A DNA stretch of 58,693 nucleotides from Candidatus Dactylopiibacterium sp. Its GTDB lineage: Bacteria > Pseudomonadota > Gammaproteobacteria > Burkholderiales > Rhodocyclaceae. The notes below the pieces were generated by a model, which searched no databases, was not told the DNA's origin, and saw only the letters and a program-made list of their open reading frames with translations. Shown in pieces: positions 45,123 through 55,272 of this stretch (position 1 is the stretch's first letter; each line of letters begins with the position of its first letter). The stretch is from positions 1-58,693 of the forward strand of contig JAVHXQ010000019.1 of the NCBI GenBank assembly GCA_031119555.1, read 5' to 3'. The position numbers and the translations under genes were made by a program.

Positions 45123-46043
45123 GTGACTTCTTCGCCCCTGTCCTCGCGCAGCTTCCTGCGCCAGCTCGATCTGGGAACGCTGGATCTGTTCATGCTCATC
45201 TGCGAGAGCGGCAGCATCGCGCGCGCCGCCGAACGCGGCCAGCTCGCGGCCTCCGCGCTCTCGAAACGCATCGCCGAACTCGAAACCGTGGTCGGCGCGC
45301 CACTCTTCGAACGGCATGCGCGCGGCGTCAAACCCACGTTCATGGGCGAACAGCTCGCCAATCATGCGCACAACATCCTGGTCGACGTCGAACGCCTGCG
45401 CGGCGAACTGTCGGAACTCTCCAAGGGCGTGCGCGGGCGCGTGCGGCTCTTCGCGAGCGCCTCGGCGGTGGAACAGTTCCTGCCCGGCGATCTCTCGGTC
45501 TTCACGCGCGCCCACCCCGAGATCCGCATCGACCTGCGCCAGAGCAGCTCACGCACCGTGGCCGACGCCGTGCTCAACCGCGAGGCGGACCTGGGCATCT
45601 GCGGCCACTGCGACGAAGTCGCCCGCCTGCAGTCGCGCCCCTACCGCACCGAACGCCTCGTGCTCGTGATGCCGCACGGGCATCCGCTCGCCAGCCTGCG
45701 ACGGCTCGAATACGCCCGCGCGCTGGAATACGAACAGATCGGCGTGCGCGGCAGCAGCACCGTGCAGGCCAACCTCAACCGCGTCGCGCGTGAATCGCGC
45801 CGCGTGCTGCGCCAGCGCATCGAGGTCGACAGCCTCTCCGCCATGTGCCGCATGATCGAATGCGGCATGGGCATCGGCGTCATGCCGCTCGGCGCCTTCC
45901 AGGCCCTGGGCGAGCGCCACCTGCACGCCGCCGAACTCACCGACCCCTGGGCCGTGCGCGCGCTCAACCTCTACGCGCTGGACTTCTCCGCCCTGCCCGC
46001 CCCCGCCCGCCACTTCGCCGAGCGCCTCACCGCCTCGGGCTGA
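45123..46043 (+). CDS. LysR-family regulator
   Basis: A 306-residue regulator with the typical N-terminal helix-turn-helix (LDLFMLICESGSIARAAERG, ASALSKRIAELETVVGAPLF) and a LysR substrate-binding domain. The start is the GTG at 45123 (VTSSPLSSR), with AGGAA about 8 bases upstream; the ORF opens at 45078 with no such site. It is divergent from the OPRT-like/hydrolase operon with 175 bp between starts, and is the likely local regulator of that operon and of the transporter. Confidence 0.92.
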   Translation: MTSSPLSSRSFLRQLDLGTLDLFMLICESGSIARAAERGQLAASALSKRIAELETVVGAPLFERHARGVKPTFMGEQLANHAHNILVDVERLRGELSELSKGVRGRVRLFASASAVEQFLPGDLSVFTRAHPEIRIDLRQSSSRTVADAVLNREADLGICGHCDEVARLQSRPYRTERLVLVMPHGHPLASLRRLEYARALEYEQIGVRGSSTVQANLNRVARESRRVLRQRIEVDSLSAMCRMIECGMGIGVMPLGAFQALGERHLHAAELTDPWAVRALNLYALDFSALPAPARHFAERLTASG

Positions 46044-46151
46044 GGCCGAACATTTCCTTACAACTGCTTACAGCTCGCTGCAGGCGGGCGTTCGGGCCCC
46101 CGCGTTAATGTCCGTCATGAGGACATTACCGTTTCACGAGGGACCCACGCC

Positions 46152-46724
46152 ATGAACACGATCATCCGAACCACCTTCGCGAGCCTCGCGCTCGCCGCCA
46201 CGGCGCTCCTGAGCCAGCCCGCCTCGGCGGGCGTGAATGTGGGCATCGACATCCGCCTGCCCGGCATCACCGTCGAAACCTATGGCGCGCCGCCCCCGCC
46301 GCGCTACGAGCCGTGGCCGGCACCGCGCCGCGGTCATGCCTGGCATCCCGGTTACTGGCGCTGGGACGGGCGCGCCTATGTCTGGATCGGCGGCCTGTGG
46401 GTAAGCGAGCGCCCCGGCTACGTGTGGGTGCCGGACCGCTGGGAACGCAACGGCCCCGACTGGTACTTCCGTGCCGGCCGCTGGGATGCCCGGCAGGACT
46501 GGCGCGCGGACCAGCGCCGCGAGCGCGAGCGCTGGGAGGGCTGGCGCCGCGACGAGATGCGCCGCGAACGCGAATGGCGTCGTGACATGGTCGAACGCGC
46601 CGAACGCCGCGAAGAGCGCCGCCAGGACTGGCGCGATGATCGCCGCGACGATCGCGGCCCCGGCGGCCGCCCGGGTGATCGCGGCGGGCCGGGGCATGGC
46701 CACGGCCATGGTCACGGCCGCTGA
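46152..46724 (+). CDS. secreted YXWGXW-type protein with charged, His-rich tail
   Basis: A 190-residue protein with a signal peptide (cleavage near QPASAG, residue about 27). A Trp/Tyr-rich core follows with the motif spacing of YXWGXW repeat proteins (HAWHPGYWRWDGRAYVWIGG, then YVWVPDRWERNGPDWYFRAG). Residues 115-170 are dense in Arg, Asp, Glu and Trp, and the end is GPGHGHGHGHGR. Function unknown; the family is thought to be surface or periplasmic. The short His tail could bind metal, and the next gene leftward is znuA, but the two are convergent. No operon partner. Confidence 0.75.
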   Translation: MNTIIRTTFASLALAATALLSQPASAGVNVGIDIRLPGITVETYGAPPPPRYEPWPAPRRGHAWHPGYWRWDGRAYVWIGGLWVSERPGYVWVPDRWERNGPDWYFRAGRWDARQDWRADQRRERERWEGWRRDEMRREREWRRDMVERAERREERRQDWRDDRRDDRGPGGRPGDRGGPGHGHGHGHGR

Positions 46725-46734
46725 GACGTGAACG

Positions 46735-46760
46735 AAAAAGGCCGGGCGCGATGCCCGGCC
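46735..46760 (-). terminator. intrinsic terminator after znuA
   Basis: GGCCGGGC pairs with GCCCGGCC around a 5-base loop. On the minus strand it is followed by TTTTT (46739-46735). It sits between the convergent YXWGXW gene and znuA and can also slow plus-strand transcription, though only TTCAC follows there. Confidence 0.85.
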
Positions 46761-46783
46761 TTCACGCAGCCACCCGCGCCGCG

Positions 46784-47731
46784 TCAGCGTGCGCTCATGG
46801 CCTTGAGCAGCGCGGCGGTGTTGTGCTCGAACATCTTGAGGTAGCTGTCCGCCTCGGGCGAGGCCGACAGTGCGTCCGAATACAGACGCCCGCCCAGCAC
46901 GCCCCCGCCCTCCTTCGCGATGCGTTCCACGAGGCGCGGATTGGTGATGTTCTCGACGAACACGGCACGCGCCTGGCGCGCCTTGATCTGGCGGATGATC
47001 GCCGCCACGTCGGCGGCCGAGGCTTCGCTGTCGGTCGAGCGGCCCTGCGGTGCGATGAACTCGATGCCGTAGGCAGCGCCGAAGTAGCCGAACGCGTCGT
47101 GCGAGGTGATGACGCGGCGCGCGCTCGCCGGCAGTGCCGCGAAGCGCGCCCGCACCGAGGCATCCAGCTCGCGCAGTTGCGCGCTGTAAGCCGCCGCGCG
47201 CGCGTTGATCGCGGCGGCCTGCGCCGGCCGCGCCGCCACCAGCGCGGCGCGGATGTTTTCCACGTAACGCACGCCGTTGGCCAGATCCTGCCAGGCATGC
47301 GGGTCGACGTTGGCGTGACCGTGGTCGTGAGCATGGCCGTGATCGTGGCCGTGTGCGGAGTCGGCGCCCGCCATCTCGCGCGGCTTGACGCCCTTCGAGG
47401 CGGTCACGACCGGCCCCTTGTAACCGGCGGCCTTCACGAGACGCGTCATCCAGCCCTCGAAGCGGAGGCCGTTGACCACCACCAGCTGGGCCTTCGCGAG
47501 GCGCTGCGCATCCGTCGGCGTCGGCTCGAACACGTGGGCATCGCCGTCCGGCCCGACCAGGGTGCTCACCACCACCGCATCGCCCCCCACGGCGCGCACC
47601 AGGTCGCCGAGGATGGAAAAACTCGCCACGACCTGCAGCGGCGGCGTGGCCGTCTGCGCGCGCGCGGCAGGGCTGATGACCAGCGCGGCCGTGAGTGCGG
47701 CCAGGCAGAGAGAGAAGCGACGACGCAGCAT
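46784..47731 (-). CDS. znuA: periplasmic zinc-binding protein ZnuA
   Basis: Cluster A-I substrate-binding protein of a zinc (possibly manganese) importer. The 315-residue protein has a signal peptide (ending near PAARAQ), the metal ligands GPDGDAHVFEPTPTD and ITSHDAFGYFG, and a His/Asp-rich loop (HGHDHGHAHDHGHANVDPH, about residues 127-145) typical of zinc rather than manganese binders. It follows znuB by 2 bases. Last gene of the leftward operon. Confidence 0.94.
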   Translation of the reverse strand: MLRRRFSLCLAALTAALVISPAARAQTATPPLQVVASFSILGDLVRAVGGDAVVVSTLVGPDGDAHVFEPTPTDAQRLAKAQLVVVNGLRFEGWMTRLVKAAGYKGPVVTASKGVKPREMAGADSAHGHDHGHAHDHGHANVDPHAWQDLANGVRYVENIRAALVAARPAQAAAINARAAAYSAQLRELDASVRARFAALPASARRVITSHDAFGYFGAAYGIEFIAPQGRSTDSEASAADVAAIIRQIKARQARAVFVENITNPRLVERIAKEGGGVLGGRLYSDALSASPEADSYLKMFEHNTAALLKAMSAR

Positions 47732-47733
47732 GT

Positions 47734-48621
47734 TCAGGACTCCTTGTGGGCGCGGTGTCTGAGGTGCACGGCCAGCACGCTGTCATGGCGCCCGCCGAGC
47801 AGGGAAACGAGGTAGAAGGCGCCGGCCACGAGCACGATGGAAGGCCCGGACGGCAGATTGGCGTAATAGGACAGCAGCAGGCCCGCGTAGCCCGAAACGA
47901 AGGCCAGCACGCCCGCCACGCCGGCCAGGGCGCCGACCGAGCGGGCCCAGAAGCGCGCCGCCACGGCCGGCAGCATCATGAGCCCGACGCCCATCAGCGT
48001 TCCCAGCGCCTGAAAGCCGCTCACGAGCGTGGCGACCAGCAGCGCGAGGAACAGCAGGTGATAGAAGCCGCCGCGGCCATTCACGGCGCGCAGGAAGGCC
48101 GGATCGAAACACTCCACGATCAGGGGCCGGTAGATCAGCGCGAGCACCAGAAGCACCACGCTGGCCACGCTGCCGATGAGGTAGAGCGCGGCGTCATCGA
48201 CGGCCAGGATGGCGCCGAACAGCACGTGCATGAGGTCCACGCTGCTGCCGCGCAGCGAGATGATCATCACGCCCGCCGCGAGCGCGATCAGGTAGAAGGC
48301 GGCGAAGCTCGCGTCCTCACGCTGCGGCGTGAACCGCGCAACGAGGCCGGAGGCCAGGGCGACGAGCATCGCGGCCGCGAAACTGCCCAGCGTCATCGCG
48401 CCGAGCGAGAACCCGGCCAGCAGGAATCCGATCGCGGCGCCGGGCAGCAGTGCGTGCGCCATGGCGTCCCCCACCAGGCTCATGCGTCGCAACACGAGCA
48501 GGGTGCCCATCGGCCCGCAGCAGATCGCGAGCGCGAGGCAGGCCACGAGAGCGCGGCGCATGAAGCCGAACTCGACGAAAGGCTGTATGGCGTAGGCATA
48601 CAGATCGGGCAACAGGTTCAT
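47734..48621 (-). CDS. znuB: zinc ABC transporter permease ZnuB
   Basis: Membrane subunit of 295 residues with 7-8 helices. CCGPMGTLLVLRRMSLVGDAMAHALLPGAAIGFLLAG and SGFQALGTLMGVGLMMLPAV are hallmark segments of ABC-3 family permeases. The start overlaps the znuC stop by 4 bases, so it is coupled to the ATPase. Confidence 0.94.
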   Translation of the reverse strand: MNLLPDLYAYAIQPFVEFGFMRRALVACLALAICCGPMGTLLVLRRMSLVGDAMAHALLPGAAIGFLLAGFSLGAMTLGSFAAAMLVALASGLVARFTPQREDASFAAFYLIALAAGVMIISLRGSSVDLMHVLFGAILAVDDAALYLIGSVASVVLLVLALIYRPLIVECFDPAFLRAVNGRGGFYHLLFLALLVATLVSGFQALGTLMGVGLMMLPAVAARFWARSVGALAGVAGVLAFVSGYAGLLLSYYANLPSGPSIVLVAGAFYLVSLLGGRHDSVLAVHLRHRAHKES

Positions 48622-49364
48622 GCGGCCTCCGGGCGGGTGCAGTCGGGCGCGGCTTCGTCCCAGCCGAGCGCGAGCCTGCGCGCCCGCGCAAGGTGATCGG
48701 CCGCGAGCACGCCGGCCGTCGGCCCCCAGGCCAGGAGTTCGCGCGCGAGCAGAACGGCTTGCGGAAAATGCGCCTGCACCTGCGCCATGTCGTGCAGCAC
48801 GGCGATCACCGTGCGGCCCTGCGCGTGCCATGCGCGCACGAGACGCAGGAGGTCATCGGTGGTGCGCTCATCCACGGCGTTGAAGGGCTCGTCGAGCAGG
48901 ATCAGGCGCGCGTCCTGCAGCAGCAGGCGTGCAAACATCACGCGCTGGAACTGCCCCGCCGACAGCTCGCCGATCAGGCGTGCCTCGAATCCCGCCAGGC
49001 CGACCTCGGCCAGCGCCTGCGAAGCCCGCGCATGCATGGCGCGCGAGAAGCGGCCGAAGATGCCCGCCTCGCGCCAGGCGCCGAGCAGGACCACTTCGAG
49101 CACGCTGAGCGGAAAGCTGCGGTCGATATCCATGCGCTGCGGCAGGTAGGCCAGGCTCGCGCGCAGCGCCGGGGCCACCTCGGCCCGCCCCGTGGCGACC
49201 GGCACGGTCTGCATGATGGCGCCCAGCAGCGTGCTCTTGCCGGCGCCATTGGGGCCGACGATGGCGCTCAGCGAACCTTCCTCGAAACAGCCGCTGATGT
49301 GATGCAGCGCGGGATGGCGCCGGTAGGCGACCGTGAGGTTCTCGATGCGGACGGCGGCGTTCAT
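48618..49364 (-). CDS. znuC: zinc ABC transporter ATP-binding protein ZnuC
   Basis: ATPase of the zinc importer, 248 residues, with Walker A VGPNGAGKSTLLGAI (about 36), Walker B LILLDEPFNAVD and the switch TVIAVLHDMAQV. The signature reads LSAGQFQRVMFARLL, a common ABC-3 variant of LSGGQ. The start overlaps a short upstream ORF by 4 bases. First large gene of the znuCBA operon. Confidence 0.94.
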   Translation of the reverse strand: MNAAVRIENLTVAYRRHPALHHISGCFEEGSLSAIVGPNGAGKSTLLGAIMQTVPVATGRAEVAPALRASLAYLPQRMDIDRSFPLSVLEVVLLGAWREAGIFGRFSRAMHARASQALAEVGLAGFEARLIGELSAGQFQRVMFARLLLQDARLILLDEPFNAVDERTTDDLLRLVRAWHAQGRTVIAVLHDMAQVQAHFPQAVLLARELLAWGPTAGVLAADHLARARRLALGWDEAAPDCTRPEAA

Positions 49365-49495
49365 GCCGCGAGCGCCCAGGCGATGGCCGCCCACAGCAGG
49401 AGCAGGATCACGGCCGCTCCGGCCAGGCGCGCGGGCGCGCTCATGCCGAGCAGGCGTGGCGCCGGGGCCGGGTGGGCGGTGTGTTGGTGTGTCAT
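49361..49495 (-). CDS. small membrane protein, first ORF of the zinc operon
   Basis: A 44-residue ORF with a hydrophilic His-containing start (MTHQHTAHPAPAPR) and one membrane helix (LAGAAVILLLLWAAIAWALA). Its stop overlaps the znuC start (ATGA). It is the first frame after the putative Zur operator/promoter. There is no good Shine-Dalgarno sequence. It could be a real small accessory subunit or a leader whose translation drives znuC. Confidence 0.45.
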   Translation of the reverse strand: MTHQHTAHPAPAPRLLGMSAPARLAGAAVILLLLWAAIAWALAA

Positions 49496-49540
49496 GGAAG
49501 CGGGCGCGGCGCACGACGGCGCCGAACAGAACGGAGCCGG

Positions 49541-49570
49541 ATTATTGCAACAATGTTGCATCTATGACAA
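49541..49570 (-). promoter_or_regulatory. zinc-operon promoter with nested Zur-like operator
   Basis: On the minus strand TTGTCA (49570-49565) and AATAAT (49546-49541), 18 bp apart, are each one mismatch from consensus. The spacer is almost filled by the perfect palindrome TGCAACAATGTTGCA (49546-49560). A repressor bound there would block RNA polymerase, as Zur does at zinc-uptake operons. Zur identity is inferred from position; no zur gene is in the window. Confidence 0.7.
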
Positions 49571-49612
49571 GCCCCGCCACCGGGCCAGCCTGCGGGAAAG
49601 CCCGCAGGAATC

Positions 49613-50875
49613 TCAGCCGTAGCGGCGCGCGGCCTCCACCGCGAGCCCCGCGCCGATGGAGCCGAAGAGGTCTCCCTCGCACGCGTGCGCCTCCGGCAGC
49701 AGGCGCGCGATGGCTTCGCGCAATTGCGGCACGCCGCTCCCCCCGCCCGTGAAGAACAGCGTGTCGACGTCCTGGGCACGCAGCCCGGCCTGACTCAGCA
49801 GCGCGGCCACGGTCTGCGCGACGCGCGCCACGAGTTCGGCCGTGGCGGCCGCGAAATCGTCGCGCGTGAGCGTCAGCGCGAGACCGCCCTCGAGTTGGTC
49901 GAGCGCAAGCTGCGTTTGTGCATGCGCCGACAGCGCGATCTTGGCTTCCTCGACCTGCAGCGCCAGCCAGTGCCCGGCGCGCAGATCGATCAGGCGGGCC
50001 AGACGGTCCAGCCGCTCGCGCTGCGCGCTCATGCGGTAGAGCTGCTGGAAATCGGCCCAGGCCGGGCGGCTGTAGGCCAGCGGAATCGTGTGCCAGGTGG
50101 CGAGCTGGTAGAAGAGCTGCGAGGGCAGTTCGGCACCGTTCAGCGTGCGGCTGCCCAGCCCCAGCAGCGGCATGGCGGCGGCCAGATTGAATGCGCGGTC
50201 GAAATCGGTCCCGCCGATATGCACGCCGCCATTGGCGAGCAGATCGTCGCGGCGTTCGTCGCGGCGCGCGCGCTCGGGCGACAGGCGCACGAGCGAGAAA
50301 TCGGCCGTGCCGCCGCCGATGTCGGCGATCAGCACCAGCTCTTCGCGCGCCAGCCCGCGTTCGTAATGAAATGCCGCGCCGATGGGCTCGTACTGGAAGC
50401 TCAGCTCGCGGAACCCGACGCTGCGCGCGATTTCTTCGAGGGTGTCCTGCGCGAGCCGGTCGGCCTCGGGCTTGCCATCGACGAAGAACACCGGACGCCC
50501 GAACACGGCGCGCTCGAAGCTGCGGCCGGCGGCGTGCTCCGCGCGCGCCTTGAGTTCGCCGATGAAGGTGGCGAGCAGCGTGCGAAACGAGAGCACATGC
50601 CCGCCGACTTCGGTATGGGCGTCGATGAGGCTGCTGCCCAGCAAGCTCTTGAGCGCGCGCACGAGGCGGCCTTCATAGCCTTCGAGGTATTGCCCCATGG
50701 CGTCGCGGCCGAAGTGCGTGCTGCCTTCGTCGAGATTGAAGAACACGGCGGAGGGCAGCGTGAGACGCTCGCCTTCGAGCGGCAACAGGGTTTGCGCGCC
50801 GGGGCGCAGCTGGCCCACTGTGGAGTTGGACGTGCCGAAGTCGACACCGCAGGCGCGGGCGGGAGAGTGGGGCAT
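49613..50875 (-). CDS. Hsp70-like actin-fold ATPase (YegD family)
   Basis: A 420-residue protein with the Hsp70 nucleotide-binding fold but no substrate-binding domain, as in YegD. Visible motifs are GVDFGTSNSTVGQ (phosphate 1), LIADIGGGTADFSLV (phosphate 2) and LFFTGGGSGVPQLREAI (adenosine). Biochemical role unclear; YegD is an atypical chaperone. The ORF could be read further upstream into the diguanylate cyclase gene, but that is another frame of that gene. The ATG at 50875 has only a weak ribosome site. It lies 50 bp after the cyclase gene on the same strand. Confidence 0.87.
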   Translation of the reverse strand: MPHSPARACGVDFGTSNSTVGQLRPGAQTLLPLEGERLTLPSAVFFNLDEGSTHFGRDAMGQYLEGYEGRLVRALKSLLGSSLIDAHTEVGGHVLSFRTLLATFIGELKARAEHAAGRSFERAVFGRPVFFVDGKPEADRLAQDTLEEIARSVGFRELSFQYEPIGAAFHYERGLAREELVLIADIGGGTADFSLVRLSPERARRDERRDDLLANGGVHIGGTDFDRAFNLAAAMPLLGLGSRTLNGAELPSQLFYQLATWHTIPLAYSRPAWADFQQLYRMSAQRERLDRLARLIDLRAGHWLALQVEEAKIALSAHAQTQLALDQLEGGLALTLTRDDFAAATAELVARVAQTVAALLSQAGLRAQDVDTLFFTGGGSGVPQLREAIARLLPEAHACEGDLFGSIGAGLAVEAARRYG

Positions 50876-50925
50876 GAGGCGAGGGGGAGCGGCCGCTGAA
50901 GCGGCGGCATTGTACCGAATGCCGC

Positions 50926-52641
50926 CTAATCGATGATGACGCGGTTGCGCCCTTCGCCCTTGGCGCGATAGAGCGCGCGGTCGGCCCGCGCGACGATTTG
51001 CTGCGCTTCGGTGTCGCCGAACTGCGCACGGCTCATGCCGACGCTGATCGTGAGCTGGCCCACTTCGGGGAACGGCGTGCTCTCGACGACGGCACGGATC
51101 TTCTCGCCGATGCGCTGCATGGCGGCGGCATCCTCGACGCCGGGCAGCAGGATCACGAATTCTTCCCCGCCGTAGCGCCCGACAAGGTCGGTCTCGCGCG
51201 TGCAGGCGCCCAGGATGCCGGAGAGCTGGCGCAGCACGGCATCGCCCGCGAGATGGCCGAAGCGGTCGTTGACGTGCTTGAAGTGGTCGACGTCGACGAA
51301 GGCCAGCGCGAACCCCGCACGGTTGCGCCGGTAAAGGCGGAATTGCTCGCGCAGGGCTTCGTCGAAGCGGCGGCGATTGAGCAGGCCGGTGAGCGAGTCG
51401 CGCGTGGCGAGGCGCTCGAGTTCGGCGTTGGCGGCGGTGAGTTCGGCGGTACGCTGCGCCACCTGCCCTTCGAGCGAGCTGTTGAGCACCGCCAGGCTGC
51501 GTTCGTTGGCGAGCAGCGAATCGGTCATCGAACGCACGGCCTTGCTGAGCTTGCGGATTTCGGGAATCCGGCTGTCCGTGGGATAGCGCGCGGTGCTGCC
51601 ATAGGCTTCGACTTCGCGCACGGCTTCGGCGAGATCCTCGAGCGGGCGGCTCAGCCGCACCGCGAAGCGATAGACGAGCACGGCGCACAGCAGGGCCGCC
51701 AGCACGCCCATGCCGATGAGGTGGTCGCGCAGGCGCGTGACGGGCTCGAAGGCGAGCTCCACCGGCTGGCGCAGCGCGATGCGCCAGCCCAGGGCGTTGT
51801 CGCGCCCGACTTCGACGCCCACCACGCTGGTCAGGTACTCGCGCCCGTGTTCCCACGCCACGGTCGCGAAGCGCGCCGAGGCGTCGGGCATTTCCGGCAG
51901 CCGCGTGCGCCCTATGAGGTCGAAGGGATACAGGATGTTGCCCTTGCGGTCGGCGATCAGCACTTCCATGCCGCCACGCACGCCATGGCTGCGCACCAGC
52001 TTCTCGACCGTGTCGGTCACCCATTGCCAATGCACGTGCGAACCGAGCACGCCGCGCAGGCGGCCGTCATGGTCGAACAGCGGCGCGGCGATGTCGATGA
52101 AGCGCAGCGGCTCGTTCTTGTTCTTCTGCGGCAGCAGCTTGGCGAGCAGCACGGCTTCATGCACGTCGCCGATGTAAAAGCCCCGCTTGGCCCCCACGAA
52201 CCAGGGCCGCTCGGCGACCTTGGCGCCGATGAGCAGCCCGTCGGCCGACTGCAGCACGGTGCCGTCCACATCCGCCACGCCGATCCAGGCATATTCCTCG
52301 TGCGCCACCTTGCGCCGCTCGAAGGCGCGACGCACCTGGGGACGCGAGAGGTCGCCCTCGGTCAGCAGGGAGGAGTCGGCGATGAGGCTGATCTCGATGA
52401 CGCGCTCGTTGATGCGCGTGGAGAGCAGGTCGGAAGTGAAGCGCGCGCTGGCATACAGCGTTTCGCCGCGCGAGGCGGCCAGATCGTGCGTGAGGCGGGA
52501 GCCCAGATACATCCCCGCGCCGGCCAGGATCGCGCAAGCCAGCAGGGCGAACCACAGCGTCAGGTGAATACGGAAACTCAGGCGCGGTAAGCGCAAGAGA
52601 CGCCTCAGCCGGTGCGAGAGATCGGATTTGCCGGAAGCCAT
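50926..52641 (-). CDS. membrane-bound diguanylate cyclase (Cache-HAMP-GGDEF)
   Basis: Makes cyclic di-GMP in response to an extracellular signal. The 571-residue protein has an N-terminal membrane helix (FRIHLTLWFALLACAILAGA), a periplasmic double-Cache sensor (about 55-295), a second helix (about 300-322), a HAMP linker and a GGDEF domain (about 410-565). The active site is YGGEEF, so catalysis is expected. An RETD inhibitory site precedes it by five residues, suggesting product inhibition. I use the ATG at 52641 (MASGK); a TTG at 52665 is an alternative. Downstream 52642-52740 holds only a short TGCACC/GGTGCA stem next to modC. Confidence 0.93.
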   Translation of the reverse strand: MASGKSDLSHRLRRLLRLPRLSFRIHLTLWFALLACAILAGAGMYLGSRLTHDLAASRGETLYASARFTSDLLSTRINERVIEISLIADSSLLTEGDLSRPQVRRAFERRKVAHEEYAWIGVADVDGTVLQSADGLLIGAKVAERPWFVGAKRGFYIGDVHEAVLLAKLLPQKNKNEPLRFIDIAAPLFDHDGRLRGVLGSHVHWQWVTDTVEKLVRSHGVRGGMEVLIADRKGNILYPFDLIGRTRLPEMPDASARFATVAWEHGREYLTSVVGVEVGRDNALGWRIALRQPVELAFEPVTRLRDHLIGMGVLAALLCAVLVYRFAVRLSRPLEDLAEAVREVEAYGSTARYPTDSRIPEIRKLSKAVRSMTDSLLANERSLAVLNSSLEGQVAQRTAELTAANAELERLATRDSLTGLLNRRRFDEALREQFRLYRRNRAGFALAFVDVDHFKHVNDRFGHLAGDAVLRQLSGILGACTRETDLVGRYGGEEFVILLPGVEDAAAMQRIGEKIRAVVESTPFPEVGQLTISVGMSRAQFGDTEAQQIVARADRALYRAKGEGRNRVIID

Positions 52642-52740
52642 GGAGTGCGAATCTGTCGTGGGCAAGCGAACGTTACCCTAACTTTCGGCACCCGGCACCC
52701 CGAAATCCATGCTGCAACGCCACATGCACCTTTGGTGCAG

Positions 52741-53819
<1,079 letters not shown>

Positions 53820-53823
<4 letters not shown>

Positions 53824-54503
53824 GCCGCGCGCCTCCGCGCATCCGGATTGACGGTGTACAAGATCAGCAGCACCAGGAAGGAGAAGGCCACCATGCTGCC
53901 CGCCAGCCAGTGCGCATGGGCATATTCGAAGGCTTCGACGCGATCGAAGATCTGCACCGAGACCACGCGCGTCTGGCCCGGGATGTTGCCGCCTATCATC
54001 AGCACGACGCCGAATTCGCCCACGGTGTGAGCGAACCCCAGCACCGCGGCGGTGAGAAAGCCCGGCCGGGCGAGCGGCACGACGACCGTCCAGAAACTGT
54101 CCCACGGGCGCGCGCGCAGCGTGGCCGCCACTTCGAGCGGACGCGCACCGATGGCTTCGATCGCATTCTGGATGGGTTGCACGACGAAGGGCATCGAGTA
54201 GATCAGCGAGCCCAGCACCAGCCCCTGGAAGGTGAAGGGCAGCAGCCCCAGACCCAGCGCCTGCGTGAGCCCTCCCACGGGGCCGTTGGGCCCCATGAGC
54301 ACGAGCAGGTAGAAGCCCAGCACGGTCGGCGGCAAGACCAGCGGCATCGCCACCAGCGCGCTCACCACGCCCCGCAACCGCGAGCGCGTGCGCGCAAGCC
54401 ACCACGCCAGCGGCGTGCCCACGCACAGCAGCAGCACCGTCACGGTGGCGGCGAGCTTGAGCGTGAGCCAGACCGCTGCCCAGTCCTGGGCCTCGAGCGC
54501 CAT
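53820..54503 (-). CDS. modB: molybdate ABC transporter permease ModB
   Basis: Membrane subunit of 227 residues with about five helices and the EAA-type loop [36 protein letters not shown]-like ([20 protein letters not shown]) and [18 protein letters not shown] are family signatures. It overlaps modC by 4 bases and follows modA with one base between stop and start. Confidence 0.94.
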
Positions 54504-54504
54504 C

Positions 54505-55272
<768 letters not shown>

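Noticed and set aside
50876-52030. Apparent fusion extending the Hsp70-like protein upstream to 805 residues
   Set aside because: The extra part is an alternative frame of the diguanylate cyclase gene with Arg-rich composition and no domain. The Hsp70 fold starts properly at MPHSPARACGVDFG.
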